Source: Streptomyces sp. CB00455 (lineage in GTDB: Bacteria > Actinomycetota > Actinomycetes > Streptomycetales > Streptomycetaceae). Taken from it: 64,000 nucleotides of DNA. The notes below the pieces were generated by a model. It worked only from the letters and a program-made list of their open reading frames with translations. It did not search any database and was not told the DNA's origin. The position numbers and the translations under genes are program-made. Location of the stretch: assembly GCF_001905445.1 (NCBI RefSeq), contig NZ_LIVQ01000003.1:1018166-1082165 (forward strand), written 5' to 3'. This document shows positions 32,630-40,600 of this stretch, piece by piece (the first letter of the stretch is position 1; every line of letters begins with the position of its first letter).

Positions 32630-34903
32630 GTGCCCCGGTTCAGCGTCATCGTGCCCGCGTACAAGGTCCAGGCGTACCTCCAGGAGAGCCTGGACTCGGT
32701 CCTCACGCAGTCGTACCCGGACCTGGAGCTGATCGCGGTCGACGACGCCTCCCCGGACGCCTGCGGCGCGATCATCGACGAGTACGCGTCCCGGGACCCG
32801 CGGCTCACCGCCGTCCACCTGGCGCACAACCTCGGCCCGGGCCCGGCCCGCAACGCGGGCCTGACCCGGGCCATCGGCGACTACCTGGTCTTCCTCGACG
32901 GCGACGACACCCTGGCGCCGGGCGCGCTGGCGGCCCTCACCGACCGGCTGAAGGCCACCGGCTCCCCCGACGTCCTGGTCTACGGCCACGCGTGCACCTC
33001 CTGGACCGGCGAACCGGTCCGCGACCGGTTCTCGGACCGGCTCCGCGAGGACGGGCCGGCCAGCTTCCGCCTCGCCGACCGCCCGGCGCTGCTCGGCACG
33101 GCGATGGTGGTGTGGGACAAGGCCTACCGCCGCGACTACGTGGAGCGCGAGGGCTTCGCCTTCCCGCCCGGCTTCTACGAGGACGCGCCCTGGAGCTACC
33201 CGGCGCTGCTGGCCGCGCAGTCCCTCGCGGTCCTGGACCGGGTCTGCGTCCAGCACCGGCGACGGCGCGCGGGATCGGTCCTGACCACCTGCAGCCGCCG
33301 CCACCTCGACGTCTTCGACCAGTACGACCGCGTTTTCGGCTACCTGGGCGGCCGCCCCGAACTGGAGCGCTGGCGCCCCGCCGTGCACCGGCGGATGGCC
33401 GAGCACTTCTGCGCGGTGTACGCCGACCCGCGCCGCCTCCCGCGCGCGGCCCGGGCCGAGTTCTTCGGCCGGGCCTGCGCACTGCTGCGCCGCCACCGGG
33501 CACCGGCGGGCACGGGCGGGCCGGCGCTGCCCCTGTCGCGGGCCGACCGCGTCCGGCACGCCCTGATGCGGCTGGGCGCCCGGCGCACCTACCGGCTGCT
33601 GTCGGCGCTGCGCTCGGCCGGGCGGGCCGCGGGCCGCGGGGCGCTGGCCGCCGGCGGGGGTCTGCGGGAGGCCTGGCTGCGGCTGCACTACCGGATCCAG
33701 CGCCTGCTGCCGCTCCGCCCCGAGCTGGCGGTCTTCTCCGCGTACTGGCACGGCGGCTACGCCTGCAACCCGGCGGCGATCGAGGCCAAGCTGCGGGAGC
33801 TGGCGCCGCGGATGCGCACGGCATGGATCTGCGACCCGCAGCACACGGCCACGCTGCCCCGCCGCACGGCGGCGCTGCGCCCCGGCTCGGCGGCGTACTG
33901 GACGGCCCTGGCCCGGGCCACGTACCTGGTGACGAACGTCAACTTCGAGCGCGCGCTGGTCAAGCGCCGGGGCCAGGTCCTGGTGCAGACCCAGCACGGG
34001 ACGCCGCTCAAGCGGGTCGGACTGGACCTGCGGGACCGGCCCGCGGCCGCCCCGACGACGGATTTCGCGGGCCTGCTGCGCGGCGCCGACCAGTGGGACT
34101 ACCTGCTCTCCGCCAACCGCCACTCCACCCTGGTCTGGGAGAAGGCCGTGCCGTCCTCCTACACGACGCTGGAGTACGGCTACCCGCGCAACGACCCCTT
34201 CCACCGGGCGAGCCAGGCGGACGTCCTGGAACTGCGCGAGCGCCTGGGCATCGCGCCGGATTCGACGGCGGTCCTGTACGCGCCCACGCACCGCGACTAC
34301 CGGCGCAGCCGGCCGGACCACCTGGACTTCGCCCGGGTGCTGCGCGACCTCGGCCCGCGCTTCACGCTGCTGGTCCGCACGCACCTGACGTACGCGGGCA
34401 CCGGCTGGACCCCGGAGCCCCACCCGCGGCTGATCGACGTCTCCTCGTACCCCTCGGTGGAGGACCTGTGCCTCGCCTCGGACGCGCTGGTGACGGACTA
34501 CTCGTCCGTGATGTTCGACTACGCGGCTCTGGACCGGCCGATCGTGATCCACGCGGACGACCGGGAGGCGTACGAGGCGGCCCGGGGCACCTACTTCGAC
34601 CTGCGGTCGTGCCCGCCGGGCGCGATCGCGCGCACCGAGGACGAGCTGGTGGACATCTTCGCGTCGGGCCACTGGCAGAGCTCCCGCTCGGCGCAGCTGC
34701 GGGCGTCGTTCCGCGCGCGCTTCTGCCCGTACGACGACGGCCACGCGGCCGAGCGCGTGGTCCGCCGCGTCTTCCTGGGCCAGTCCGCGCCGACTCCGCC
34801 GATCACCCCCCTGCACGCCCGCCGTCCCGCCCCACCGGCCCCCTCCACGGCCGTGGCCACGGAACCGGCGGCGGCATCCGTGGCCTCGGGTCACCGGCCG
34901 TAG
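32630..34903 (+). CDS. GT2 glycosyltransferase fused to CDP-glycerol glycerophosphotransferase (TagF-like)
   Basis: The 757-residue protein starts at GTG 32630. Residues about 1-230 are a family 2 glycosyltransferase: FSVIVPAYKVQAYLQESLDS, AVDDASPD, FLDGDDT (DxD for metal-nucleotide). Residues about 370-720 match the CDP-glycerol:poly(glycerophosphate) transferase family: QHGTPLKRVGLDL, EYGYPRNDPFH, LYAPTHRDYR, ALVTDYSSVMFDYA. Such enzymes build glycerol-phosphate wall polymers at the inner membrane face. A TetR gene and a TagGH-type exporter follow, supporting a teichoic acid or related polymer. The acceptor and sugar are unknown. The ribosome-binding site is weak. Confidence 0.88.
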   Translation: MPRFSVIVPAYKVQAYLQESLDSVLTQSYPDLELIAVDDASPDACGAIIDEYASRDPRLTAVHLAHNLGPGPARNAGLTRAIGDYLVFLDGDDTLAPGALAALTDRLKATGSPDVLVYGHACTSWTGEPVRDRFSDRLREDGPASFRLADRPALLGTAMVVWDKAYRRDYVEREGFAFPPGFYEDAPWSYPALLAAQSLAVLDRVCVQHRRRRAGSVLTTCSRRHLDVFDQYDRVFGYLGGRPELERWRPAVHRRMAEHFCAVYADPRRLPRAARAEFFGRACALLRRHRAPAGTGGPALPLSRADRVRHALMRLGARRTYRLLSALRSAGRAAGRGALAAGGGLREAWLRLHYRIQRLLPLRPELAVFSAYWHGGYACNPAAIEAKLRELAPRMRTAWICDPQHTATLPRRTAALRPGSAAYWTALARATYLVTNVNFERALVKRRGQVLVQTQHGTPLKRVGLDLRDRPAAAPTTDFAGLLRGADQWDYLLSANRHSTLVWEKAVPSSYTTLEYGYPRNDPFHRASQADVLELRERLGIAPDSTAVLYAPTHRDYRRSRPDHLDFARVLRDLGPRFTLLVRTHLTYAGTGWTPEPHPRLIDVSSYPSVEDLCLASDALVTDYSSVMFDYAALDRPIVIHADDREAYEAARGTYFDLRSCPPGAIARTEDELVDIFASGHWQSSRSAQLRASFRARFCPYDDGHAAERVVRRVFLGQSAPTPPITPLHARRPAPPAPSTAVATEPAAASVASGHRP

Positions 34904-34943
34904 GGGCGCCGCCGCCTTCGCTGCGCCCGGGTTGCCGCGCCGG

Positions 34944-35582
34944 TCAGGCGGTGGTGGCTCCCAGGCCCGCCAGTACCGAGCGGGCCAGTTCGTCCAGGTA
35001 GGTGCGGTCCACGTCGTCCCGGACCACCACCTGGCGCCAGTACAGGGGGCCGATCGCCAGGTCGAGGGCCCGGCCCGGGTCCGTGGAGCCGGGGAGTTCG
35101 CCGCGTGCGACGGCGCCCGAGACGATGCCCTCCGCCATCCGCCGCTGTCCGTCCAGCAGTGCGCCCCGTACCGCGTCCGCGATCTCCGGGTTGCGGGCCG
35201 CCTCGACCAGGAGATCGGGGATGACCGCCGAGGCCACCGGGTGGCGCAGCACGTGCGACATGACCTCCAGCAGGGCCCGTACGTCCCCGTACAGCGAGCC
35301 CGTGGCCGGTACCGGCAGGCCGTCCACCGCGAAGGCGCCCACCAGGTCCAGGACCAGGTGCAGCTTCGACTTCCACCGGCGGTAGACGGCCGTCTTGCCC
35401 ACGCCGGCCCGCCGGGCGATGCCCTCGATGGACATCCGGGAGAAGCCGACCGCGGCCAGTTCCTCCACCACGGCCTCCCGGATCGCCTCGGTCACGTCCT
35501 CGCGCAGGACGGCGGCCCCGGCGGGGGCACGGCGGGCGGCGGCGGGCGCGGTGGCGGGGGAGGCGGAGGGGTCCGTGGTCAT
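34944..35582 (-). CDS. TetR family transcriptional regulator
   Basis: The product is 212 residues from ATG 35582 (MTTDPSASPA), after an Ala-rich start. The HTH is REAVVEELAAVGFSRMSIEG, IARRAGVGKTAVYRRWKSK, a standard TetR DNA-binding domain. The C-terminal ligand domain resembles TetR_C members with IGPLYWRQVVVR. It is divergent from the exporter genes. The 170-nt gap holds a good promoter bracketed by two related palindromes (35616-35632 and 35664-35680), so repression of the exporter by this protein is likely. The ligand is unknown. Confidence 0.92.
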   Translation of the reverse strand: MTTDPSASPATAPAAARRAPAGAAVLREDVTEAIREAVVEELAAVGFSRMSIEGIARRAGVGKTAVYRRWKSKLHLVLDLVGAFAVDGLPVPATGSLYGDVRALLEVMSHVLRHPVASAVIPDLLVEAARNPEIADAVRGALLDGQRRMAEGIVSGAVARGELPGSTDPGRALDLAIGPLYWRQVVVRDDVDRTYLDELARSVLAGLGATTA

Positions 35583-35615
35583 GCACCGAGCATAGCGGCG
35601 CACGCCGCCACCTGG

Positions 35616-35632
35616 CCGTCACGACGATACGG
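35616..35632. promoter_or_regulatory. operator-like palindrome 1
   Basis: CCGTCACGACGATACGG is an imperfect 17-bp palindrome ending right before the -35 box. It shares CGACGATACGG exactly with site 2, 48 bp downstream. The likely ligand is the TetR protein encoded next to it. Confidence 0.6.
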
Positions 35633-35661
35633 TTGCGTTCCGACGCGTCCCGCTCTAATCT
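35633..35661 (+). promoter_or_regulatory. sigma-70-type promoter of the exporter operon
   Basis: TTGCGT (35633-35638), a 17-nt spacer, then TAATCT (35656-35661). The predicted transcript would start near 35668 and leave about 85 nt before GTG 35753. Confidence 0.65.
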
Positions 35662-35663
35662 CG

Positions 35664-35680
35664 GCGTAGCGACGATACGG
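35664..35680. promoter_or_regulatory. operator-like palindrome 2
   Basis: GCGTAGCGACGATACGG overlaps the predicted transcription start. Its core CGTAgCGaCGaTACG is a good 15-bp inverted repeat. It matches site 1 at 13 or more positions. Confidence 0.6.
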
Positions 35681-35752
35681 ACCCGTCCCGCCGGTGAGGC
35701 GGCGGCGCCCGGCATCGCCAGCGACGCCCCGCCCCCGGCGAAAGCGATCCCT

Positions 35753-36652
35753 GTGACCACCGCGACCGCATCCCCGACCGCACCCGCGACCCCCGCGGAA
35801 CTCGCGGCCGCCCACGGCCTGACCGTCAGCGGCGCCCGCCCCTCCCTCCCGCGCTACGTCGCGGACCTCTGGGGCCGCCGCCACTTCGTGACCGCCTACG
35901 CGACCGCCCGTATGCAGGCCACGTACAGCACCGCCCGGCTCGGCCAGGTCTGGCACCTGGTGACGCCGCTGCTCAACGCGGCCGTCTACTACTTCATCTT
36001 CGGCATCGTGATGCGGGCCAGTCACGACGTGCCCGACTACGTTCCGTTCCTGATCACCGGCGTCTTCGTCTGGGACTTCATCGGCAGCTCCATCAACGCC
36101 GGCACCCGCGCCGTCCACAGCAACCTCGGACTGGTCCGCGCCCTGCACTTCCCGCGCGCCAGCCTGCCCATCGCCGGCGTCGTGCAGCTCTTCCAGCAGC
36201 TGCTCGTCTCCATGGGCGCCCTGGTGATCCTGCTGCTCGCCTTCGGCCAGACCCCCCGCCCGGCCTGGCTCCTGGCCGTGCCGGCCCTGCTGCTCATGGC
36301 CCTCTTCTGCGCCGGCGTCGCCATGGTCATGGCCCGCATCGGCAGCAAGAGCCCCGATGTGAGCCAGCTGATGCCCTTCGTCCTGCGCACCTGGATGTAC
36401 TCCTCGGGCGTCATGTGGTCCATCGACCAGATGGTCAGGGGCGACGAGCTGCCGCACTGGGTCGCGCTGCTGCTCAAGGCCAACCCCGCCGCCGTCTACA
36501 TCGACCTGATGCGCTTCGCGCTGATCGACAGCTTTCCGGCGCACTCGCTCCCGCACCACGTGTGGCCCGTCGCCATCGGCTGGGCGCTGCTCGCCGGCGT
36601 CGGCGGTTTCATCTACTTCTGGAAGGCCGAGGAGGAGTACGGACGTGGCTGA
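35753..36652 (+). CDS. ABC-2 type polysaccharide/teichoic acid exporter permease (TagG-like)
   Basis: The chosen start is GTG 35753 (MTTATASPTAP), giving 299 residues; a longer frame upstream would begin inside the promoter. After a cytoplasmic segment SLPRYVADLWGRRHFVTAYA there are six hydrophobic segments (LVTPLLNAAVYYFIFGIVM, YVPFLITGVFVWDFIG, VVQLFQQLLVSMGALVILLL and others), typical of Wzm/TagG. It overlaps the ATPase gene by 8 nt. With that ATPase it should flip a lipid-linked wall polymer outward, plausibly the product of the GT2-TagF fusion encoded at 32630. Confidence 0.9.
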   Translation: MTTATASPTAPATPAELAAAHGLTVSGARPSLPRYVADLWGRRHFVTAYATARMQATYSTARLGQVWHLVTPLLNAAVYYFIFGIVMRASHDVPDYVPFLITGVFVWDFIGSSINAGTRAVHSNLGLVRALHFPRASLPIAGVVQLFQQLLVSMGALVILLLAFGQTPRPAWLLAVPALLLMALFCAGVAMVMARIGSKSPDVSQLMPFVLRTWMYSSGVMWSIDQMVRGDELPHWVALLLKANPAAVYIDLMRFALIDSFPAHSLPHHVWPVAIGWALLAGVGGFIYFWKAEEEYGRG

Positions 36653-37424
36653 CACCGCAGCGAAGATCCCCACCGTGATCGCGGACGAGGTCCACGTCGT
36701 CTACAAGGTCCAGGGCGGCGGCAGCCGCAAGGGCGGCGCCACCGCCGCCCTCAGCCGGATCTTCTCCCGCGGGCCCGCCCCCGGCATCCGTGAGGTGCAC
36801 GCCGTCAAGGGCGTCAGCTTCACCGCCCACAAGGGCGAGGCCATCGGTCTGATCGGCTCCAACGGATCGGGCAAGTCCACCCTGCTGGCCGCCATCGCCG
36901 GCCTCCAGCCGGTGGCCCGCGGCCGGATCTTCTCGCACGGCCAGCCGTCCCTGCTCGGGGTCAACGCCGCGCTGATGAACGACCTGACGGGCGAGCGCAA
37001 CGTCGTGCTCGGCGGCCTGGCGATGGGCATGTCCCGCCGGCAGATCCAGGAGCGCTACCAGGACATCGTCGACTTCTCCGGCATCAACGAGAAGGGCGAC
37101 TTCATCTCCCTGCCCATGCGCACCTACTCCTCGGGCATGGGTGCCCGGCTGCGCTTCTCCATCGCCGCCGCGAAGGACCACGACGTCCTGATGATCGACG
37201 AGGCGCTGGCCACCGGGGATGCCGCCTTCCAGCGGCGCAGCCAGGCCCGCATCGAGGAACTCCGCGAGCGCGCCGGCACCGTCTTCCTCGTCAGCCACGG
37301 CATCAACACGGTGCGCGAGACCTGCGACCGCGCGATCTGGCTGGAAGCGGGCGTCCTGCGCATGGACGGCCCTTCGGCCGAGGTCTGCAGCGCCTACGAG
37401 GCCTTCACCTCGGGCAGGGGGTGA
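36645..37424 (+). CDS. ABC transporter ATP-binding protein (TagH/Wzt-like)
   Basis: The product is 259 residues from GTG 36645, overlapping the permease. Motifs are Walker A LIGSNGSGKSTLL, a signature of the polysaccharide-exporter type TYSSGMGARLRFSIA, Walker B VLMIDEALATGD and switch LVSHG. There is no long C-terminal carbohydrate-binding domain, so it is a short TagH/RfbE-like ATPase. It completes the exporter for the wall-polymer module and is followed by two strong hairpins. Confidence 0.93.
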   Translation: MADTAAKIPTVIADEVHVVYKVQGGGSRKGGATAALSRIFSRGPAPGIREVHAVKGVSFTAHKGEAIGLIGSNGSGKSTLLAAIAGLQPVARGRIFSHGQPSLLGVNAALMNDLTGERNVVLGGLAMGMSRRQIQERYQDIVDFSGINEKGDFISLPMRTYSSGMGARLRFSIAAAKDHDVLMIDEALATGDAAFQRRSQARIEELRERAGTVFLVSHGINTVRETCDRAIWLEAGVLRMDGPSAEVCSAYEAFTSGRG

Positions 37425-37479
37425 CCCGCCGGCGTCTCGGGGCGCCCCGCCGGCCCCGCCGCGCGTGGTAGGCGCGGGG

Positions 37480-37502
37480 GCCCGGGGGCAGAGCCCCCGG
37501 GC
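37480..37502 (+). terminator. exporter operon terminator
   Basis: A 10-bp perfect stem GCCCGGGGGC/GCCCCCGGGC with a 3-nt loop, 55 nt after the ATPase stop. Confidence 0.75.
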
Positions 37503-37530
37503 GGCGCCGCGGGCAAAGAGCCCCGCACCC

Positions 37531-37598
37531 TGCGGAGACGGAAAGCGGGCGGCCCCGGGACCTGCTGGTCCCGGGGCCGCCCGTCGTCCGTCTCCGCA
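37531..37598. terminator. long two-tier hairpin between convergent operons
   Basis: The inner stem is 16 bp and perfect (37547-37562 with 37567-37582, TGCT loop). The outer stem is 12 bp and perfect (37531-37542 with 37587-37598). A 4-nt internal loop on each side joins them. It lies just beyond the gdhB stop and probably ends both the exporter and gdhB transcripts. Confidence 0.85.
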
Positions 37599-37624
37599 CG
37601 GCCCGCACCGTGGCGGGCCACCGG

Positions 37625-40600
37625 TCAGGTGTGCGTGCGCAGCAGCGAACGCATCGTCCGCATCGCGACCGACAAGTTCGCCAGGTCGAAGTCGTCCGAG
37701 CCGCGGATCTCGTCCAGGGTCGTGCGTGCCCGGGAGATCAGCGCCGCGTTCTTCTCCTCCCAGAGCTTGAACCGCTCCTCGGGGGTGGCCTCGCCGTTGC
37801 CCACCGACAGCACATCGGCGGTCAGGGCCGCGTGTGCGGCGAACAGGTCCTCGCGGATGGAGGCGCGGGCCATGGACTGCCAGCGGTCGGCCCGCGGCAG
37901 CTCGATGATCCGGTCCATCAGCTGGGTGATGTCCAGGCGGTCGGCGAGGTCGTAGTACACCTCGGCGACGTTCAGCGGGGCGACCCCGGTACGGTCCGCG
38001 ATGGCGACGACGTCGAGCGTCGGGAAGGCGGAGGAGAAGCCGGCCACCTTGGCGGCCAGTTCCTCCGGAACGCCCTCACCGATCAGCTCGTCCATGATCG
38101 ACTGGTACCACTCCAGGTCCGCGCCCCGCACCAGCTTCGGCAGCTCGGTCCAGACGTGGCCGACCCGCTCCCCGAAGAATTCGATGGTCTCGGTGATCTG
38201 GAGCGGCTGCGGCCGGTTGTTCAGCAGCCAGCGCGTGCCGCGCTCGACCAGGCGCCGCGAGTGGAGCCGGATCCGGGTCTGGACACTGGCCGCGACCTTG
38301 TTGTCGAGCGCCTCGACCGCGTCCCACACCTCGGCGAGGCCGAAGATCTCGCGGGCCGCGAGCTGCGCCCGCACGATCTCCTCCGTGGAGGCCCCGGTCT
38401 CCTCGCGCAGACGGTGCAGGAAGGTCGAGCCACCGGTGTTGACGGTGTCGTTGACCAGGATGGTGGTGGTGATCTCACGCCGCAGCGCGTGCGCCTCGAC
38501 CTGCTCGGGGAACTTCTCGCGCAGGGCTGCGGGGAAGTACGAGAAGAGCAGGCGGCGCAGGTACGGGTCGTCCGGCAGCTCGGTCGCGATGAGCTCGTCC
38601 GCCACCGTGATCTTGGTGTAGGCGAACAGGACGGCCAGTTCCGGCTGGGTCAGGCCCTTGCCGGTGTTCAGCAGTTCGCGGATCTGCCGGTCCGCGGGCA
38701 GGAACTCCAGCTCGCGGTTGAGCAGCCCGGCTTGCTCCAGGCGGCGCATGAAGCGCTGCTGGGCGTGGAGCAGGCTGGGGGCCTGCGCCGCGCCGTTGGC
38801 CAGTGCCAGGTTCTGGGCGTAGTTGTTGCGGAGCACCAGGTGGCCGACCTCGTCGGTCATCTGGGCCAGCAGGGTGTTGCGCTGCTTGACGGTCAGGTCG
38901 CCGTCCGCGACGACCGCGTTGAGCAGGATCTTGATGTTCACCTCGTGGTCGGAGGTGTCCACGCCGGCGCTGTTGTCGATGGCGTCGGTGTTGATCTTGC
39001 CGCCCTCGCCGCCGGCGCCGCTGCGGGCGAACTCGATGCGTCCGAGCTGGGTCAGGCCCAGGTTGCCGCCCTCGCCGATGACCTTGGCCCGCACGTCGGA
39101 GCCGTTGACGCGGATGGCGTCGTTGGCCTTGTCGCCGACGTCCGCGTGCGTCTCGGCCGTGGCCTTGACGTACGTGCCGATGCCGCCGTTCCACAGCAGG
39201 TCCACGGGGGCCTTGAGGATGGCCTGCATCAGCTCGGCCGGGGTCATCTTGGTGACGCCCGCCTCGATGCCGAGGGCCGCGCGGACCTGCGCGGTGACCG
39301 GGACCGCCTTCGCCGAACGGGGGTGGATGCCGCCGCCCGCCGAGATCAGCGAGGTGTCGTAGTCGGCCCACGAGGAGCGCGGCAGCTCGAACAGGCGACG
39401 GCGCTCGGCGTAGGAGGTGGCCGCGTCCGGGTCCGGGTCGATGAAGATGTGCCGGTGGTCGAAGGCCGCGACGAGGCGGATGTGCTCGGAGAGCAGCATG
39501 CCGTTGCCGAAGACGTCGCCGGACATGTCGCCGACGCCGACGACGGTGAAGTCCTCGGTCTGGGTGTCGTGGCCCAGCTCGCGGAAGTGCCGCTTGACGG
39601 ACTCCCACGCGCCGCGGGCGGTGATGCCCATGCCCTTGTGGTCGTAACCGGCCGAGCCGCCCGAGGCGAAGGCGTCCCCGAGCCAGAAGTTGTACGCGTG
39701 GGCAACCTCGTTGGCGATGTCGGAGAACGTCGCGGTGCCCTTGTCGGCGGCGACGACGAGGTAGGTGTCGTCCTCGTCGTGGCGGACCACGTCCTGGGGC
39801 GGGACGACCTCGCCCGCCACCAGGTTGTCGGTGATGTCGAGCAGCGCCGAGATGAAGGTGCGGTAGCAGGCGATGCCCTCGGCGAGCCAGGCGTCGCGGT
39901 CCACGGCCGGGTCGGGGAGCTGCTTGGCGACGAAGCCGCCCTTGGCGCCGACCGGCACGATGACGGTGTTCTTCACCATCTGCGCCTTGACCAGGCCGAG
40001 GATCTCCGTACGGAAGTCCTCACGCCGGTCGGACCAGCGCAGCCCGCCCCGGGCGACCTTGCCGAAGCGCAGGTGGACGCCCTCGACGCGCGGGGAGTAC
40101 ACCCAGATCTCGAAGGCCGGGCGGGGCGCCGGCAGGTCCGGGATGGCCTGCGGGTCGAACTTCATGGACACGTAGTCGTGCCACTCGAAGCCCTTCGCCT
40201 CCTGGAAGAAGTTGGTGCGCAGGGTCGCCTTGATCAGGGTGAGGAAGGCCCGCAGGATGCGGTCCTCGTCGAGCGAGGCGACCTGGTCCAGCGCTCCGTC
40301 CAGTTCCTCCAGCATGGCGTCGACGAGCTCGCTGCCGGCGGCCTGGCGGCCGGGCGACATGCGGGCCTCGAAGAGGGAGACCAGCAGCCGGGTGGTGTGG
40401 ACGTTGTTGCGGAGGGTGTCCTCCATGTAGTCCTGGCTGAAGGTGGAACCGGCCTGGCGCAGGTACTTGGCGTACGCGCGCAGGACGACGGCCTGGCGCC
40501 AGGTCAGGCCGGCGCTCAGCACCAGGGTGTTGAAGTTGTCGTTCTCCGCCGCACCGGTCCACACCGCCGCGAAGGCTTCCTGGAAGCGCTCGCGGGCGTC

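Noticed and set aside
31862..34894. Minus-strand frame of about 1000 codons across the permease and GT2-TagF genes
   Set aside because: It spans two unrelated genes and their spacer antisense, with no recognisable domain.
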